Assembly (NCBI GenBank): GCA_963726335.1
Contig: CAVSCD010000004.1
Location: forward strand, 372,001 to 436,000
DNA from: CAVSCD01 sp963726335
Lineage (GTDB): Bacteria > Acidobacteriota > Aminicenantia > Aminicenantales > UBA8522
Reading direction: 5' to 3'
Length of the DNA stretch: 64,000 nt
A model generated the notes under the pieces. It was given only the letters and a program-made list of their open reading frames with translations. It ran no database searches and had not been told where the DNA came from. Of this stretch, positions 34,007-42,319 are shown piece by piece. The position numbers and the translations under genes were made by a program. Position 1 is the first letter of the stretch; each line of letters begins with the position of its first letter.

Positions 34007-35017
34007 TCAGTTCTCTTCTTCGTTCGCCTCGGGCGCCGGCTCGGTCTTCTTGGCCTTCGCCTTGTCGCTCAAGCTCTGAATGAGCTCGTTCGGGATGCTG
34101 ATGTTGAGCTTGACGCTGTCGGGCGCCGAGACGATCTGGATCTTGTCCAGCACCTGGCCCACGAGCGGCTCCTTGGCGGCTGCGCCCGCGCCCAGGGCTT
34201 TGAACCCGGTGAGCGTATCCGCCATATCCTTGTTCTTCTTCTCGTCGGGGCTCATGGCCTTGATCTCCATGAGCAGGGTTTCGTTCTTGTAGTCGACAGA
34301 CAGAAGCAGCGACTGGATGGTGGCGAAGGCGCCCAGCATCGGGTTCTGGGACGTGGCCTGCTCCACGGCTTGACGGGGAAGGGCCACGCCGCCCCACACC
34401 ATGGCCGAGGTGCTCATGCCCTTGAGCAGGGCGACCATCTCTTCGTTCTTCCAGACATTCTCGGCTTTCTTCTGGTAGACATCGGCCATCTTCTTGACGG
34501 CCGCGTCCGAACCGGCCAGGATGTTCGATTCATCCAGGAAAATGCCGCTGACCGGTTTCTCGCTCTCGCCGCCGGAGAACTGGTAAACGGTCAGACCGTT
34601 ATAGTCGGCGGTCGTGAACTCGCCGCGCTCTTTCTTCATCGACTCCAGCAGCCTGGTCTTGTCATACTTCAGGTTGACGAGAGCGGCCCCGTCGGGGCTC
34701 TTCTGGCTGAGGTCGCCCGTCATCGCCGCAACAAAGAAAAAGATATCTTTCTGGGGATCGATGCCGGTCTCCTGGACGAACTTGACGTACTTCTCGTTCT
34801 TTTCATTGTCCTTGATGGCCTTGGCCGCGGCCTCGGTCAGCATGATCCGGTGAACATCGACGACGATCAGGCCGCGCGTGTCTTTGGGAAAGAGCGACAG
34901 CATATCCTCGGCCGTGGCCGAGCCGGCCTGGGGCGAGGCGGCCTTCTTTCCGCCGCAGGCCGCGCCTATGAGACATGCCAGTGCGATGACCAGGAAAAGA
35001 GACAGGGATTTCTTCAC
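34007..35017 (-). CDS. Exported hypothetical protein (possible lipoprotein)
   Basis: 336 residues. The signal segment KKSLSLFLVIALACLIGAAC ends in a Cys that could be lipidated, although the -3 residue is Gly rather than Leu. The rest is soluble, with LFPKDTRGLIVVDVHRIM and YNGLTVYQFSGGE, resembling DUF3352-like proteins of unknown role. The GTG at 35017 is preferred over ATGs at 35038 and 35050: AAGGAGGAA lies exactly five bases before the GTG and would otherwise be coding. C-terminus is Lys/Glu-rich. Confidence 0.75.
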   Translation of the reverse strand: MKKSLSLFLVIALACLIGAACGGKKAASPQAGSATAEDMLSLFPKDTRGLIVVDVHRIMLTEAAAKAIKDNEKNEKYVKFVQETGIDPQKDIFFFVAAMTGDLSQKSPDGAALVNLKYDKTRLLESMKKERGEFTTADYNGLTVYQFSGGESEKPVSGIFLDESNILAGSDAAVKKMADVYQKKAENVWKNEEMVALLKGMSTSAMVWGGVALPRQAVEQATSQNPMLGAFATIQSLLLSVDYKNETLLMEIKAMSPDEKKNKDMADTLTGFKALGAGAAAKEPLVGQVLDKIQIVSAPDSVKLNISIPNELIQSLSDKAKAKKTEPAPEANEEEN

Positions 35018-35072
35018 GTGTTCCTCCTTTTTTTTCATGTGCTCAAACATCAGAATGCCGTTGGTGCCTCAG

Positions 35073-35101
35073 ACTATACCAGAAACGAACGCCCCCCGCA
35101 A
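35073..35101 (-). promoter_or_regulatory. Predicted promoter of the exported hypothetical gene
   Basis: TTGCGG (35101-35096), 17-nt spacer, TATAGT (35078-35073) with extended TGG. Predicted +1 near 35066. Confidence 0.6.
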
Positions 35102-35110
35102 ACAGACCTT

Positions 35111-35563
35111 TCAGGAGCCGAACATGTACCGGAGGCCGACGGCACCGGACACCCGGATTGTCTCAAAGTTGAAGTACGGAGCGACCTCGAAGAAAACATT
35201 CAAGGGGGCCTTCTTCAACCGGATATCGAGCCCCAGTGGAACCCGAAACCAGGCGGCGTCGTAATCGCGGAAGATGATCTTGCCTCCAACTCCGGCATAG
35301 GCGTCGAGGTCGAGATTCCCGTCCCCGGCGATCCGCCGGTCGTAAAACAGGTAATCGGCCTGGATGTTGAGGTAATGGTCGTGCTCCTCGGACCAGCCGA
35401 CAGCCCCGCTGACGGCTCTGCCGCTCCCCAGCCAGGCCTTGCCGGTCAGCCCGGACGGGTCAATCAGGACCAGGCCCAACCCGAACTGCCGCGGCTGAGC
35501 CGCCAGCCCGCCGCCGGCGCAGACAAGAAAAAGGACAAGGATAAATATCGGCTTCAGTCGCAT
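35111..35563 (-). CDS. Small outer-membrane beta-barrel-like protein
   Basis: 150 residues with a signal peptide (to about ...GGLAAQ) and alternating amphipathic strands (GLGLVLIDPSGLTGKAWLGS; YLNIQADYLFYDRR; FFEVAPYFNFETIRVSGAVG) ending in Arg-Tyr-Met-Phe-Gly-Ser. An eight-stranded barrel is likely. Function unknown. GGAGGAAGAG precedes the ATG. Confidence 0.75.
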   Translation of the reverse strand: MRLKPIFILVLFLVCAGGGLAAQPRQFGLGLVLIDPSGLTGKAWLGSGRAVSGAVGWSEEHDHYLNIQADYLFYDRRIAGDGNLDLDAYAGVGGKIIFRDYDAAWFRVPLGLDIRLKKAPLNVFFEVAPYFNFETIRVSGAVGLRYMFGS

Positions 35564-35581
35564 CTCTTCCTCCGTAAAATC

Positions 35582-35611
35582 ATTCTAGCTCAGATGAGGC
35601 TTCGGCGACAA
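35582..35611 (-). promoter_or_regulatory. Predicted promoter of the beta-barrel gene
   Basis: TTGTCG (35611-35606), 18-nt spacer, TAGAAT (35587-35582). The opposing nitroreductase start region (35634-35670) contains an imperfect inverted repeat around CCGGATATTGTAGTCCGG that could be an operator. Confidence 0.45.
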
Positions 35612-35672
35612 TCGCCGCCGGGGTTGATTTTCGGTCCTCCTTACCGGATATTGTAGTCCGGAGGTAAGGACG

Positions 35673-36233
35673 ATGCCCCAAACGCCGTTTCAGGACCTGG
35701 TCGGAAAACGCCGCAGCGTCCGAAAATATCTCGACAGGCCGGTCGACAGGGATCAGATCCTGGCCTGCCTCGAGGCCGCCCGTCTGGCCCCGTCGGCCGA
35801 GAACGTCCAACCCTGGAGGTTCCTGGTTGTGGATGATCCCGTCCTCAGGGCCAGGTTCGCCGCCGAGGCGTTCTCCGGCATCTATGCCGCGTCCCGCTTC
35901 GCGGCCAAGGCCCCGGTCCTGATCCTCGTCCTGGCCCGGCTCGACATTCTGGCCAATCGGCTCGGCCGACAGATCCAGGGCGTCCCCTTTTATCTTATCG
36001 ACATCGGGATCGCCGGGGAGCACCTGACCCTCCAGGCCGAGGAGCTTGGCCTGGGCGCCTGTTGGATAGGCTGGTTCAACATGCGCCGGGTCCGGAAGCT
36101 GCTCCGCATCCCCCGGCGATTTAAGATCGTCTGCCTCCTTTCGCTGGGCCATCCCGAGTTCAGGCCATCCGGTGAGAAGAAAAGGAAGCCAATTCAGGAG
36201 ATCGCCTGGTTCAACGGCGTGGAACGCGACTGA
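35673..36233 (+). CDS. Nitroreductase-family flavoprotein
   Basis: 186 residues of the NAD(P)H-dependent FMN nitroreductase family. The N-terminal FMN-binding motif RRSVRKYLDRPVD is followed by ARLAPSAENVQPWRFLVV, and the C-terminal half has AEELGLGACWIGWFN. The length fits the short single-domain subgroup. ATG at 35673 has GGAGGTAAGG. Substrate unknown. No clear operon partner. Confidence 0.88.
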   Translation: MPQTPFQDLVGKRRSVRKYLDRPVDRDQILACLEAARLAPSAENVQPWRFLVVDDPVLRARFAAEAFSGIYAASRFAAKAPVLILVLARLDILANRLGRQIQGVPFYLIDIGIAGEHLTLQAEELGLGACWIGWFNMRRVRKLLRIPRRFKIVCLLSLGHPEFRPSGEKKRKPIQEIAWFNGVERD

Positions 36234-36254
36234 CCGCAACCGTCATCGACCCCG

Positions 36255-36268
36255 GGGACAGGTGTCCC
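36255..36268. repeat. Short palindrome GGGACAGGTGTCCC
   Basis: A perfect 6-bp stem with GG between the arms, just after the nitroreductase stop. Similar GGGGAC/GTCCCC-rich pieces occur at 51114-51142 and near 30431; this could be a small dispersed intergenic element or a weak terminator. Confidence 0.35.
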
Positions 36269-36330
36269 TCAGGAAGGACAGCCCGGGGCGGATCTCGCCC
36301 GGTTCTTCCCATGGCGGCCCTTCCGCTTTC

Positions 36331-36346
36331 TGGCACGAAACTTGCT
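36331..36346 (+). promoter_or_regulatory. Near-perfect sigma-54 promoter
   Basis: TGGCACG-AAAC-TTGCT matches the -24/-12 sigma-54 consensus with the required GG-N10-GC spacing. The predicted +1 is near 36357, about 210 bases before the 1020-residue protein. Between 36234 and 36566 nothing else beyond the palindrome and a possible sigma-70 site is seen. Confidence 0.75.
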
Positions 36347-36464
36347 TAAAGCTTGAACGAAAAGGATCATGGCTCATGGAGTGCATCTTGTCCGCCCAGG
36401 TTGACTGTGCCGGGGTCGCGGCCGGGCGGGGTAAGGATCGGAATCGTCGGCCGCTCCGCGCCGA

Positions 36465-36493
36465 TTGCGCCGGCCGGGTTCATCTGTTAAGAT
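36465..36493 (+). promoter_or_regulatory. Possible sigma-70 promoter
   Basis: TTGCGC (36465-36470), 17-nt spacer, TAAGAT (36488-36493). It would start near 36500 and give the 1020-residue gene a 67-nt leader, as an alternative to the sigma-54 promoter. Confidence 0.4.
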
Positions 36494-36566
36494 TGCCAGT
36501 CAACCGAGAAATTTCCGCAACCCCGGCCCTCGCGGGGATGTTGATTTGGGATGGAGGTATGATGTC

Positions 36567-39500
36567 ATGAAGACCTCGGCGATACGGCGCACCCTAATCA
36601 TGTTTTTGATACTGACCGCGGTCGGCGCTGTGTTGGTCACCGACGCGGCGGCCCAATACTTCGGACGGAACAAAGTCCAATATGAGAAGCACGATTTCCG
36701 GATCATCAAGACGAAGAATTTCGATGTCTATTTCTATCCGGAATTCAGGGCCGTGGCGGAGCAGTCGGCCAGGATGGCCGAGCGTTGGTACGCCCGGCTG
36801 ACGCGCGTCCTGAACCACGAGCTCCGGGGCCGGCAGACCTTGATTCTGTATTCGAGCAGCCCCGATTTCCAGCAGACGACGACCATCTCCGAGGCGATCG
36901 GCGAGGGGACCGGCGGGTTCACCGAGCCGCTCAAGCGCCGCGTGGTCCTGCCGGTGGGCACCTCGCCGTCCGAAACCGACCACGTCATCGGCCACGAGCT
37001 CGTCCACGCCTTCCAGTACGACATGGCGGCCGGACGGGGCTCGGGAGGAGGCATGGAAGCCGGGATGGCCTTGGCGCGGTTGCCGCTCTGGTTCATCGAA
37101 GGCCTGGCGGAGTACCTCTCGATCGGCCCGGTCGATTCGAACACGGCCACCTGGATGCGGGACGCCTGGGAAAGAAAAGACCTGCCGACCATGAAGAAGC
37201 TCAACAATCCGTATGATTATTTCCCCTATCGGTACGGTCAGGCTTTCTGGTCCTACATTACGGGTCGCTGGGGCGACGAGATCATCCCCCGGCTGATGAA
37301 GGCCGCGAGCCGGAGCGGCGATCTCGAAGGCTTGCTCACCAGAATCCTGGGGGTGAAGTACGACGCCCTTTCCAGGGAGTGGCACGAGGCCTACCGGAAG
37401 GCCTACGAACCCGTGATCAAGCAGACCCATCTGACCGAGGCCGCCAGCAAGGTCCTGTTCCGGGGGACGGAAATGAATGTCTACAATATCTCGCCCGTCC
37501 TGAGCCCTGACGGTAACTTGATCATGTTCCTGTCGACGCGCGACCTGTTCGCCATCGACCTTTACCTGGCCGACGCCCGGACCGGCAAGATCAGGAAGAA
37601 GATCACCGAGACGGCCATCGACCCCGAGTTCGAGAGCCTGCAGTTCATCAAGTCGGCCGGCGCCTGGTCCCCCGCCGGCGACAAGTTCGTCTTCGGCGCC
37701 GTCTCCAAGGGACGCCCGATCCTGTCGATCTACGATGTCGTCCGGGATAAGGTGAGCGACGAGATCCCCTTCGAAGAGATCGACGAGGTCTTCAGCCCCT
37801 GCTTCTCTCCGGACGGCAAGCGGATCGCCTTCTCCGGGCTCAATTCGGGGCAGACCGACCTGTTCATTTACGACCTCGAAGCGAAGTCCGTCCGGCAGGT
37901 CTCCGATGACTTCTTCGCCGACCTGCAGCCGGCCTGGTCTCCCGACGGCCGCGCCATCGCCGTCGTCACGGACCGGTTCTCCACCGACCTTTCGCTTTTA
38001 AGCTACGGCGATTACGAGCTGGCGCTCGTCGACCCGGAATCGGGGAAGTACGACAGGGTCGACGGTTTCGCCGGCGGCAAGAACATCAACCCGCAGTGGT
38101 CGCCGGATTCGAAGAGCCTCTTTTTCGTCTCCGACCAGAGCGGCAAATCCGACGTCTTCAGGGTCGACCTGCGGACGAAAAAAATCACGCAGGTCACAAA
38201 CCTATTCACAGGGGTGAGCGGCATCACCGACCTTAGCCCGGCGATCTCCGTCGCGGAGTTGTCCGGCCGGCTGGCGTACTCCGCCTACGATCACAATCGC
38301 TACTCGGTCTTCACCATCGAGCCGGGCGAGGGGCTGGCCGGCAGCCCGACGATCGCCCAGTTCGAGGGCAAGCTCCTGTCGGTCTTACCGCCGCGGGAAC
38401 AGCCGACGGGCGCGCTGCTGGGCCTGCTCCGGAACCCGCTCTACGGAATGCCGGAGCAAATGGAGTTTCCGGAATCCTCCTACAAACCGAAGCTGTCCCT
38501 CGAATACGTGGCCCCCCCGCAGGTCGGTGTCGGGGTCGACCGGTTCGGCACCTACGTCGGCGGCGGAGTCGGCTTGTTCTGGTCGGATATGCTGGGATAT
38601 CATAACGTGGGAACCATCGTCCAGAGCTCCGGCCGGCTGAAGGATTTCACCGCCTACCTCACGTACCAGAACTCGACCCACCGCCTCAGCTGGGGCGCGG
38701 CGGTCGGCCGGATCCCCTATGTTTACGGAGGATACGGCTATACCCAGGATCCGTCGGGCTATATTATCGAGGAAGAAGAGTTGTTTTGGCAGTTTAACTA
38801 CCAGGCCACCGGTTTCCTGTCCTACCCCTTTAATCAGGTGAGGCGGCTGGAGTTCTACCTGGGCTACCAATATATCGATTTTTCGCACGAGATCGTCACC
38901 AACATCATCGATCCTTATACGGGTGAGCTCGTCGGCAGGGAAACGACCGACCTGCCGGCGCCCGAGAGCATGGGATTCGCCTCCACTACAGCGGCCCTTG
39001 TCTATGACAGCTCGATATTCGGGGCCACGGCGCCGATCTGGGGCCAGAGCTATATTATGGAGTTCTCTCCAACCGCGGGCTCGGTCAACTATTTGGGCGC
39101 GCTGCTCGATTACCGGAAATACTTCATGGTGCGCCGGCCGGTCACCCTGGCCTTCCGCGCGCTGCACTACGGCCGCTGGGGAAAAGGGGGCGAGGACATG
39201 CGCCTGTATCCGATCTATATCGGTTACGACACCTTCGTCCGCGGCTATTACTACAGCACTTACGACGCCGAGGAATATTACGACCCGAGCTCCGACGCCT
39301 ATTTCGACCAGACTTGGCTCTATGGCAGCCGGATCCTCGTGGGCAATGCCGAGCTGCGTTGGCCGCTCTTCGGCCTGCTCGGCATCGGGCGAGGCTATTA
39401 CGGCATCCTGCCGATCGACATGTACGCCTTTTATGACTGGGGAGTGGCCTGGGGCTACGGCTTAACGCCCACCTTTTCCGGGGGGACACAGAAGCCCATC

Positions 39501-39629
39501 TCGAGCGTGGGGATCGGCGTCCGGATGAACGTCTTCGGCTACCTGGTCATCGGCGTCAACTATGCCAAGCCGCTGTCCCGGCACGGTAAAAACGCGTTCC
39601 TGTCACTCAACATCTGGCCGGGATTTTGA
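36567..39629 (+). CDS. Exported peptidase-MA-like / TolB-type propeller / beta-barrel protein
   Basis: 1020 residues. A signal peptide ends near residue 29. A gluzincin-like domain has HELVH (His143, Glu144, His147) and a downstream WFIEGLAEYLS supplying a third ligand. Then repeated PD40/TolB strands (LSPDGNLIMFLSTRD, CFSPDGKRIAFSG, QWSPDSKSLFFVSDQSGKSD) form a propeller, about 300-620. The C-terminal ~370 residues alternate aromatic amphipathic strands and end NYAKPLSRHGKNAFLSLNIW-G-F, a barrel-like C-terminus. Probably outer membrane. GGAGG precedes the ATG at 36567. Substrate unknown. Confidence 0.85.
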   Translation: MKTSAIRRTLIMFLILTAVGAVLVTDAAAQYFGRNKVQYEKHDFRIIKTKNFDVYFYPEFRAVAEQSARMAERWYARLTRVLNHELRGRQTLILYSSSPDFQQTTTISEAIGEGTGGFTEPLKRRVVLPVGTSPSETDHVIGHELVHAFQYDMAAGRGSGGGMEAGMALARLPLWFIEGLAEYLSIGPVDSNTATWMRDAWERKDLPTMKKLNNPYDYFPYRYGQAFWSYITGRWGDEIIPRLMKAASRSGDLEGLLTRILGVKYDALSREWHEAYRKAYEPVIKQTHLTEAASKVLFRGTEMNVYNISPVLSPDGNLIMFLSTRDLFAIDLYLADARTGKIRKKITETAIDPEFESLQFIKSAGAWSPAGDKFVFGAVSKGRPILSIYDVVRDKVSDEIPFEEIDEVFSPCFSPDGKRIAFSGLNSGQTDLFIYDLEAKSVRQVSDDFFADLQPAWSPDGRAIAVVTDRFSTDLSLLSYGDYELALVDPESGKYDRVDGFAGGKNINPQWSPDSKSLFFVSDQSGKSDVFRVDLRTKKITQVTNLFTGVSGITDLSPAISVAELSGRLAYSAYDHNRYSVFTIEPGEGLAGSPTIAQFEGKLLSVLPPREQPTGALLGLLRNPLYGMPEQMEFPESSYKPKLSLEYVAPPQVGVGVDRFGTYVGGGVGLFWSDMLGYHNVGTIVQSSGRLKDFTAYLTYQNSTHRLSWGAAVGRIPYVYGGYGYTQDPSGYIIEEEELFWQFNYQATGFLSYPFNQVRRLEFYLGYQYIDFSHEIVTNIIDPYTGELVGRETTDLPAPESMGFASTTAALVYDSSIFGATAPIWGQSYIMEFSPTAGSVNYLGALLDYRKYFMVRRPVTLAFRALHYGRWGKGGEDMRLYPIYIGYDTFVRGYYYSTYDAEEYYDPSSDAYFDQTWLYGSRILVGNAELRWPLFGLLGIGRGYYGILPIDMYAFYDWGVAWGYGLTPTFSGGTQKPISSVGIGVRMNVFGYLVIGVNYAKPLSRHGKNAFLSLNIWPGF

Positions 39630-39661
39630 GGCATTTCTCCGTCCCGCGGGCGGCGACAAGC

Positions 39662-40591
39662 GTGAATCCGAGGGCGGATTTGGAGAGTTGCCCCAAGTTT
39701 CCGGACCTCCGGGAACTCCGGCCGGAAGACCGGGATAAGATCAGCCGCTATCTTTGGTCTTACCAGCCCGAGACCTCCGAGCTGACCTTCACCAACCTGT
39801 TCATCTGGCGGGCCCGGTATGGATGGCAATGGTCGGTGGAGGGAAGTCATCTCATCCTGCTCTCCGCCGAGCCGGGCGACGAACCGTATTTTCTTCAACC
39901 CGTGGGGCCGCCGCCGCGAACGGAAATCAGCCTCAAGCTCCTGCGCTGGCTGCGTGAAGAGCGTTCGGTGGTTCGGCCGCGGATCGAGCGCGCCGACCGG
40001 AGACTGGCGGCGGAGCTCGCCTCCTCGGCCGCGTTCCGGGTCGAGCCGACCCGCGATCATTTCGACTACCTCTACGCCAGCTCCGAGCTGATCGCTCTCA
40101 AGGGCAGCCGGTACCACGCCAAGCGGAACCACCTGAGCCGGTTCGCCAAGGACGCCGTCGCGGAGTACGCGGCCGTCGGGGAGTCGAACCTCAGCCTCTG
40201 CGCCGACTTCCAGGACAGGTGGTGCGAGCGGCGCCGCTGCTCGGAAGACCTGAACCTCCTGGGGGAATGGCAGGCGGTCAAGGAGGCCTTGATCAATTAC
40301 CCGCGTCTGGGGTTGACCGGGGGCGCCTTTCTCATCGGTGGCCGGGTCGAGGCGTTCGCCTTCGGCGAGCTCCTGAACAAGGACACGGCGGTCATCCATA
40401 TCGAAAAAGCCAATCCCGAGATCCCCGGCCTGTATGCGGCCATCAACCAGAGGGTTTGCCGCGAGCACTGGAGCGGGACGGCCTTCATCAACCGCGAGCA
40501 GGACCTGGGCGAGCCGGGGCTCCGCAAGGCCAAGCTGTCGTACCATCCCAGCCGGCTGGTCGAAAAATACGAGATTCGGCTGGCCGAATAA
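39662..40591 (+). CDS. DUF2156 protein (aminoacyl-lipid transferase-like, GNAT fold)
   Basis: 309 residues resembling the C-terminal synthase part of lysylphosphatidylglycerol synthases: ETSELTFTNLFIWRARYG, RYHAKRNHLSRF and FINREQDLGEPGLRKAKLSY. Such proteins transfer an acyl group within a double GNAT fold. GTG at 39662 gives a family-like N-terminus; TTG at 39626, overlapping the preceding stop, is an alternative. No membrane helices, so it is soluble. Direct substrate is unknown. Confidence 0.78.
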   Translation: MNPRADLESCPKFPDLRELRPEDRDKISRYLWSYQPETSELTFTNLFIWRARYGWQWSVEGSHLILLSAEPGDEPYFLQPVGPPPRTEISLKLLRWLREERSVVRPRIERADRRLAAELASSAAFRVEPTRDHFDYLYASSELIALKGSRYHAKRNHLSRFAKDAVAEYAAVGESNLSLCADFQDRWCERRRCSEDLNLLGEWQAVKEALINYPRLGLTGGAFLIGGRVEAFAFGELLNKDTAVIHIEKANPEIPGLYAAINQRVCREHWSGTAFINREQDLGEPGLRKAKLSYHPSRLVEKYEIRLAE

Positions 40592-40607
40592 AATTTCATT
40601 GCCCCTC

Positions 40608-40635
40608 TTGACATCGGCGCGGCAGGCACTAAAAT
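40608..40635 (+). promoter_or_regulatory. Predicted trp leader promoter
   Basis: Consensus TTGACA (40608-40613), 16-nt spacer, TAAAAT (40630-40635). Predicted +1 at 40642, exactly the A of the leader ATG. Confidence 0.7.
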
Positions 40636-40641
40636 AGGGCC

Positions 40642-40725
40642 ATGTTCAGGACAGCCGCGGCCACTCGAGTGTCACGGCCGTCGTCCGCCCTTTTCTTCTG
40701 GTGGGCGGGTCCCGCCGCCCAATAA
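40642..40725 (+). CDS. trpL: Candidate leaderless trp leader peptide
   Basis: A 27-codon frame (MFRTAAATRV...) ending TAA at 40723-40725, with tandem Trp codons TGG TGG at 40699-40704. The Trp codons sit at the 5' edge of GGGCGGG (40703-40709), which can pair either with the adjacent GCCGCCC-containing segment (to 40720) or with CCCGCCC at 40731-40737. It lies directly before trpB. The absence of a clear U-tract means the attenuation mechanism is unproven; translational control is possible. Confidence 0.5.
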   Translation: MFRTAAATRVSRPSSALFFWWAGPAAQ

Positions 40726-40737
40726 TTCCCCCCGCCC
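40703..40737 (+). promoter_or_regulatory. Competing GC stems in the trp leader
   Basis: GGGCGG (40703-40708) can pair with CCGCCC (40715-40720) or GGGCGGG with CCCGCCC (40731-40737), which are mutually exclusive and overlap the Trp codons. No canonical terminator U-run follows; CCCGGG and AAAAAG come before the trpB ribosome site. Confidence 0.4.
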
Positions 40738-40792
40738 TGTCTTCTTAACCCGGGAAAAAGTCCGCATCGTATTCCAAGTAGGAGAAAACACC

Positions 40793-42088
40793 ATGAACCG
40801 ATTCGCCAACAGAAAAACCGACGACCTGCCGGAGGCGTTTTACAACATCAAAGCCGACCTGCCCGAGGCTCCCAAACCGCCGCTTCATCCGCAAACGAAG
40901 GCCCCGCTCAGTCCCGCGGATCTCGAGCCGATATTCGCCAAGGGCTTCATCGCCCAGGAGATCGCCGCCGAGAGGTTCGTTCCCATACCCGCCGAAGTGC
41001 GAGAAGCTTATTCCATCTTCCGGCCCACGCCGCTGGTGTACGCGTCGGGGCTGAAAAAGGCGCTGGGCACTCCGGCCGAGATCTTCTATAAATATGAAGG
41101 AGTAGGACCTTCCGGAAGCCACAAGAGCAATTCCGCGCTGATGCAGGCCTACCTCGCGTCCCGGGAGGGGATCGAGACGCTGACCACGGAGACGGGGGCC
41201 GGCCAATGGGGGTCGGCGCTGGCCCACGCCGGGGCGCTCTTCGGTGTGGCCGTCAGGGTCTTCATGGTCCGGGTCAGCTTCCGGCAGAAACCGGGCCGGC
41301 GGATCATGATGGAGCTTTTCGGGGCCAAGGTCAGCGAGAGCCCGAGCGACCTGACCGAGTCCGGCCGCAGGTACTTTGCCAAGGACCCCGAGCACCCCGG
41401 CAGCCTGGGCATCGCCATCTCCGAGGCGGTGGAGACGGCCGTGCGCGGCCGGAACACCAAGTATTCGCTCGGGTCGGTCCTGGACGCGGTCCTGCTCCAT
41501 CAGACGGTCATCGGTCTCGAAGCCCGGAAGGAGCTCGAGGAGATCGGCGTCCGGCCCGACGTGATCATCGGCTGCGTCGGCGGCGGCTCGAATTTCGCCG
41601 GCATCTCGTTTCCGTTCATCGGCAGTCAGCTCAGAGACGGGGGGACGATGCGTTATATCGCCGTCGAGCCCGAGTCCTGCCCCTCTCTGACCGGAGGAGA
41701 GCTCCGCTACGACCACGGCGACGGCGTGGGAATGACGCCGCTCCTTTACATGTATACCCTGGGCATGGACTTTGTCCCCCCCTCGATCCACGCGGGAGGT
41801 CTGCGCTACCACGGCATGGCTCCTTTGATCAGTCATCTCGTCGAACGCGGGGTCATCGAGGCCCAGGCCATCGGCCAGGCCGAGGTCTTTAACGCCGCCA
41901 AGCTCTTTTTAAACGCCGAGGGCATCCTGCCCGCGCCCGAGTCCTCGCACGCCATCGCCGCCGTGATCAGGGAGGCGCTGAAAGCCAAGGAGACGGGCGA
42001 GAAGAAAGTCATTTTGTTCAACCTCTCGGGACACGGGTTCCTGGACATCACCGCTTTCAACGGAAACGGGATGAAGGCTCCCTGCTAG
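40793..42088 (+). CDS. trpB: Tryptophan synthase beta chain, TrpB2 type
   Basis: PLP enzyme joining indole and serine. The 431-residue length and N-terminal extension fit the TrpB2 group. Key blocks are FRPTPLVYASGL, YEGVGPSGSHKSNSALMQAY (the Lys is the PLP Schiff base), LTTETGAGQWGSALAHAG, IIGCVGGGSNFAG and the C-terminal NLSGHGFLDITAF. No trpA lies alongside, consistent with TrpB2 working without TrpA. GTAGGAG precedes the ATG; a leader of about 150 nt upstream carries trpL. Confidence 0.94.
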   Translation: MNRFANRKTDDLPEAFYNIKADLPEAPKPPLHPQTKAPLSPADLEPIFAKGFIAQEIAAERFVPIPAEVREAYSIFRPTPLVYASGLKKALGTPAEIFYKYEGVGPSGSHKSNSALMQAYLASREGIETLTTETGAGQWGSALAHAGALFGVAVRVFMVRVSFRQKPGRRIMMELFGAKVSESPSDLTESGRRYFAKDPEHPGSLGIAISEAVETAVRGRNTKYSLGSVLDAVLLHQTVIGLEARKELEEIGVRPDVIIGCVGGGSNFAGISFPFIGSQLRDGGTMRYIAVEPESCPSLTGGELRYDHGDGVGMTPLLYMYTLGMDFVPPSIHAGGLRYHGMAPLISHLVERGVIEAQAIGQAEVFNAAKLFLNAEGILPAPESSHAIAAVIREALKAKETGEKKVILFNLSGHGFLDITAFNGNGMKAPC

Positions 42089-42149
42089 CCACGGGACGGG
42101 ACGGCCGCCGGGTCAGGGGCGGGCGTGACGGCTAACCTGACTTATTCAT

Positions 42150-42196
42150 AAAAAGCGCCTTGTCTTTTTTCCATCTCTCTTTAGGCGGCGCTTTTT
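42150..42196. terminator. Bidirectional terminator between trpB and the ocd-like gene
   Basis: AAAAAGCGCC (42150-42159) pairs with GGCGCTTTTT (42187-42196). T-runs on each strand follow the GC part, so it can end transcription from both convergent sides. The 27-nt loop is long. Confidence 0.65.
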
Positions 42197-42208
42197 ACCC
42201 TTCGGGCG

Positions 42209-42265
42209 AGCCGATTCGGCCCCATCGGCTTCGTTCTCGGAGTTCGCTGTACCAAAGAGTACAGC
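42209..42265. repeat. Two adjacent stem-loops, possible intergenic repeat unit
   Basis: AGCCGAT/ATCGGCT (42209-42215 with 42224-42230) and GCTGTAC/GTACAGC (42246-42252 with 42259-42265, loop CAAAGA). Together with the terminator they make three hairpins in about 115 bases. Nothing coding is evident between 42089 and 42319. Confidence 0.45.
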
Positions 42266-42319
42266 TTCACCCCTCGGGCCTCGCATCTGGGGGCCGCCTC
42301 GATTCGTGAAGTATTCAGG

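Noticed and set aside
36376..36570. 64-codon plus-strand frame (MECILSAQVD...) ending on the ATG of the 1020-aa gene
   Set aside because: It has no ribosome site and unremarkable composition. It overlaps promoters and the next start; the GGAGG before 36567 serves the large gene.
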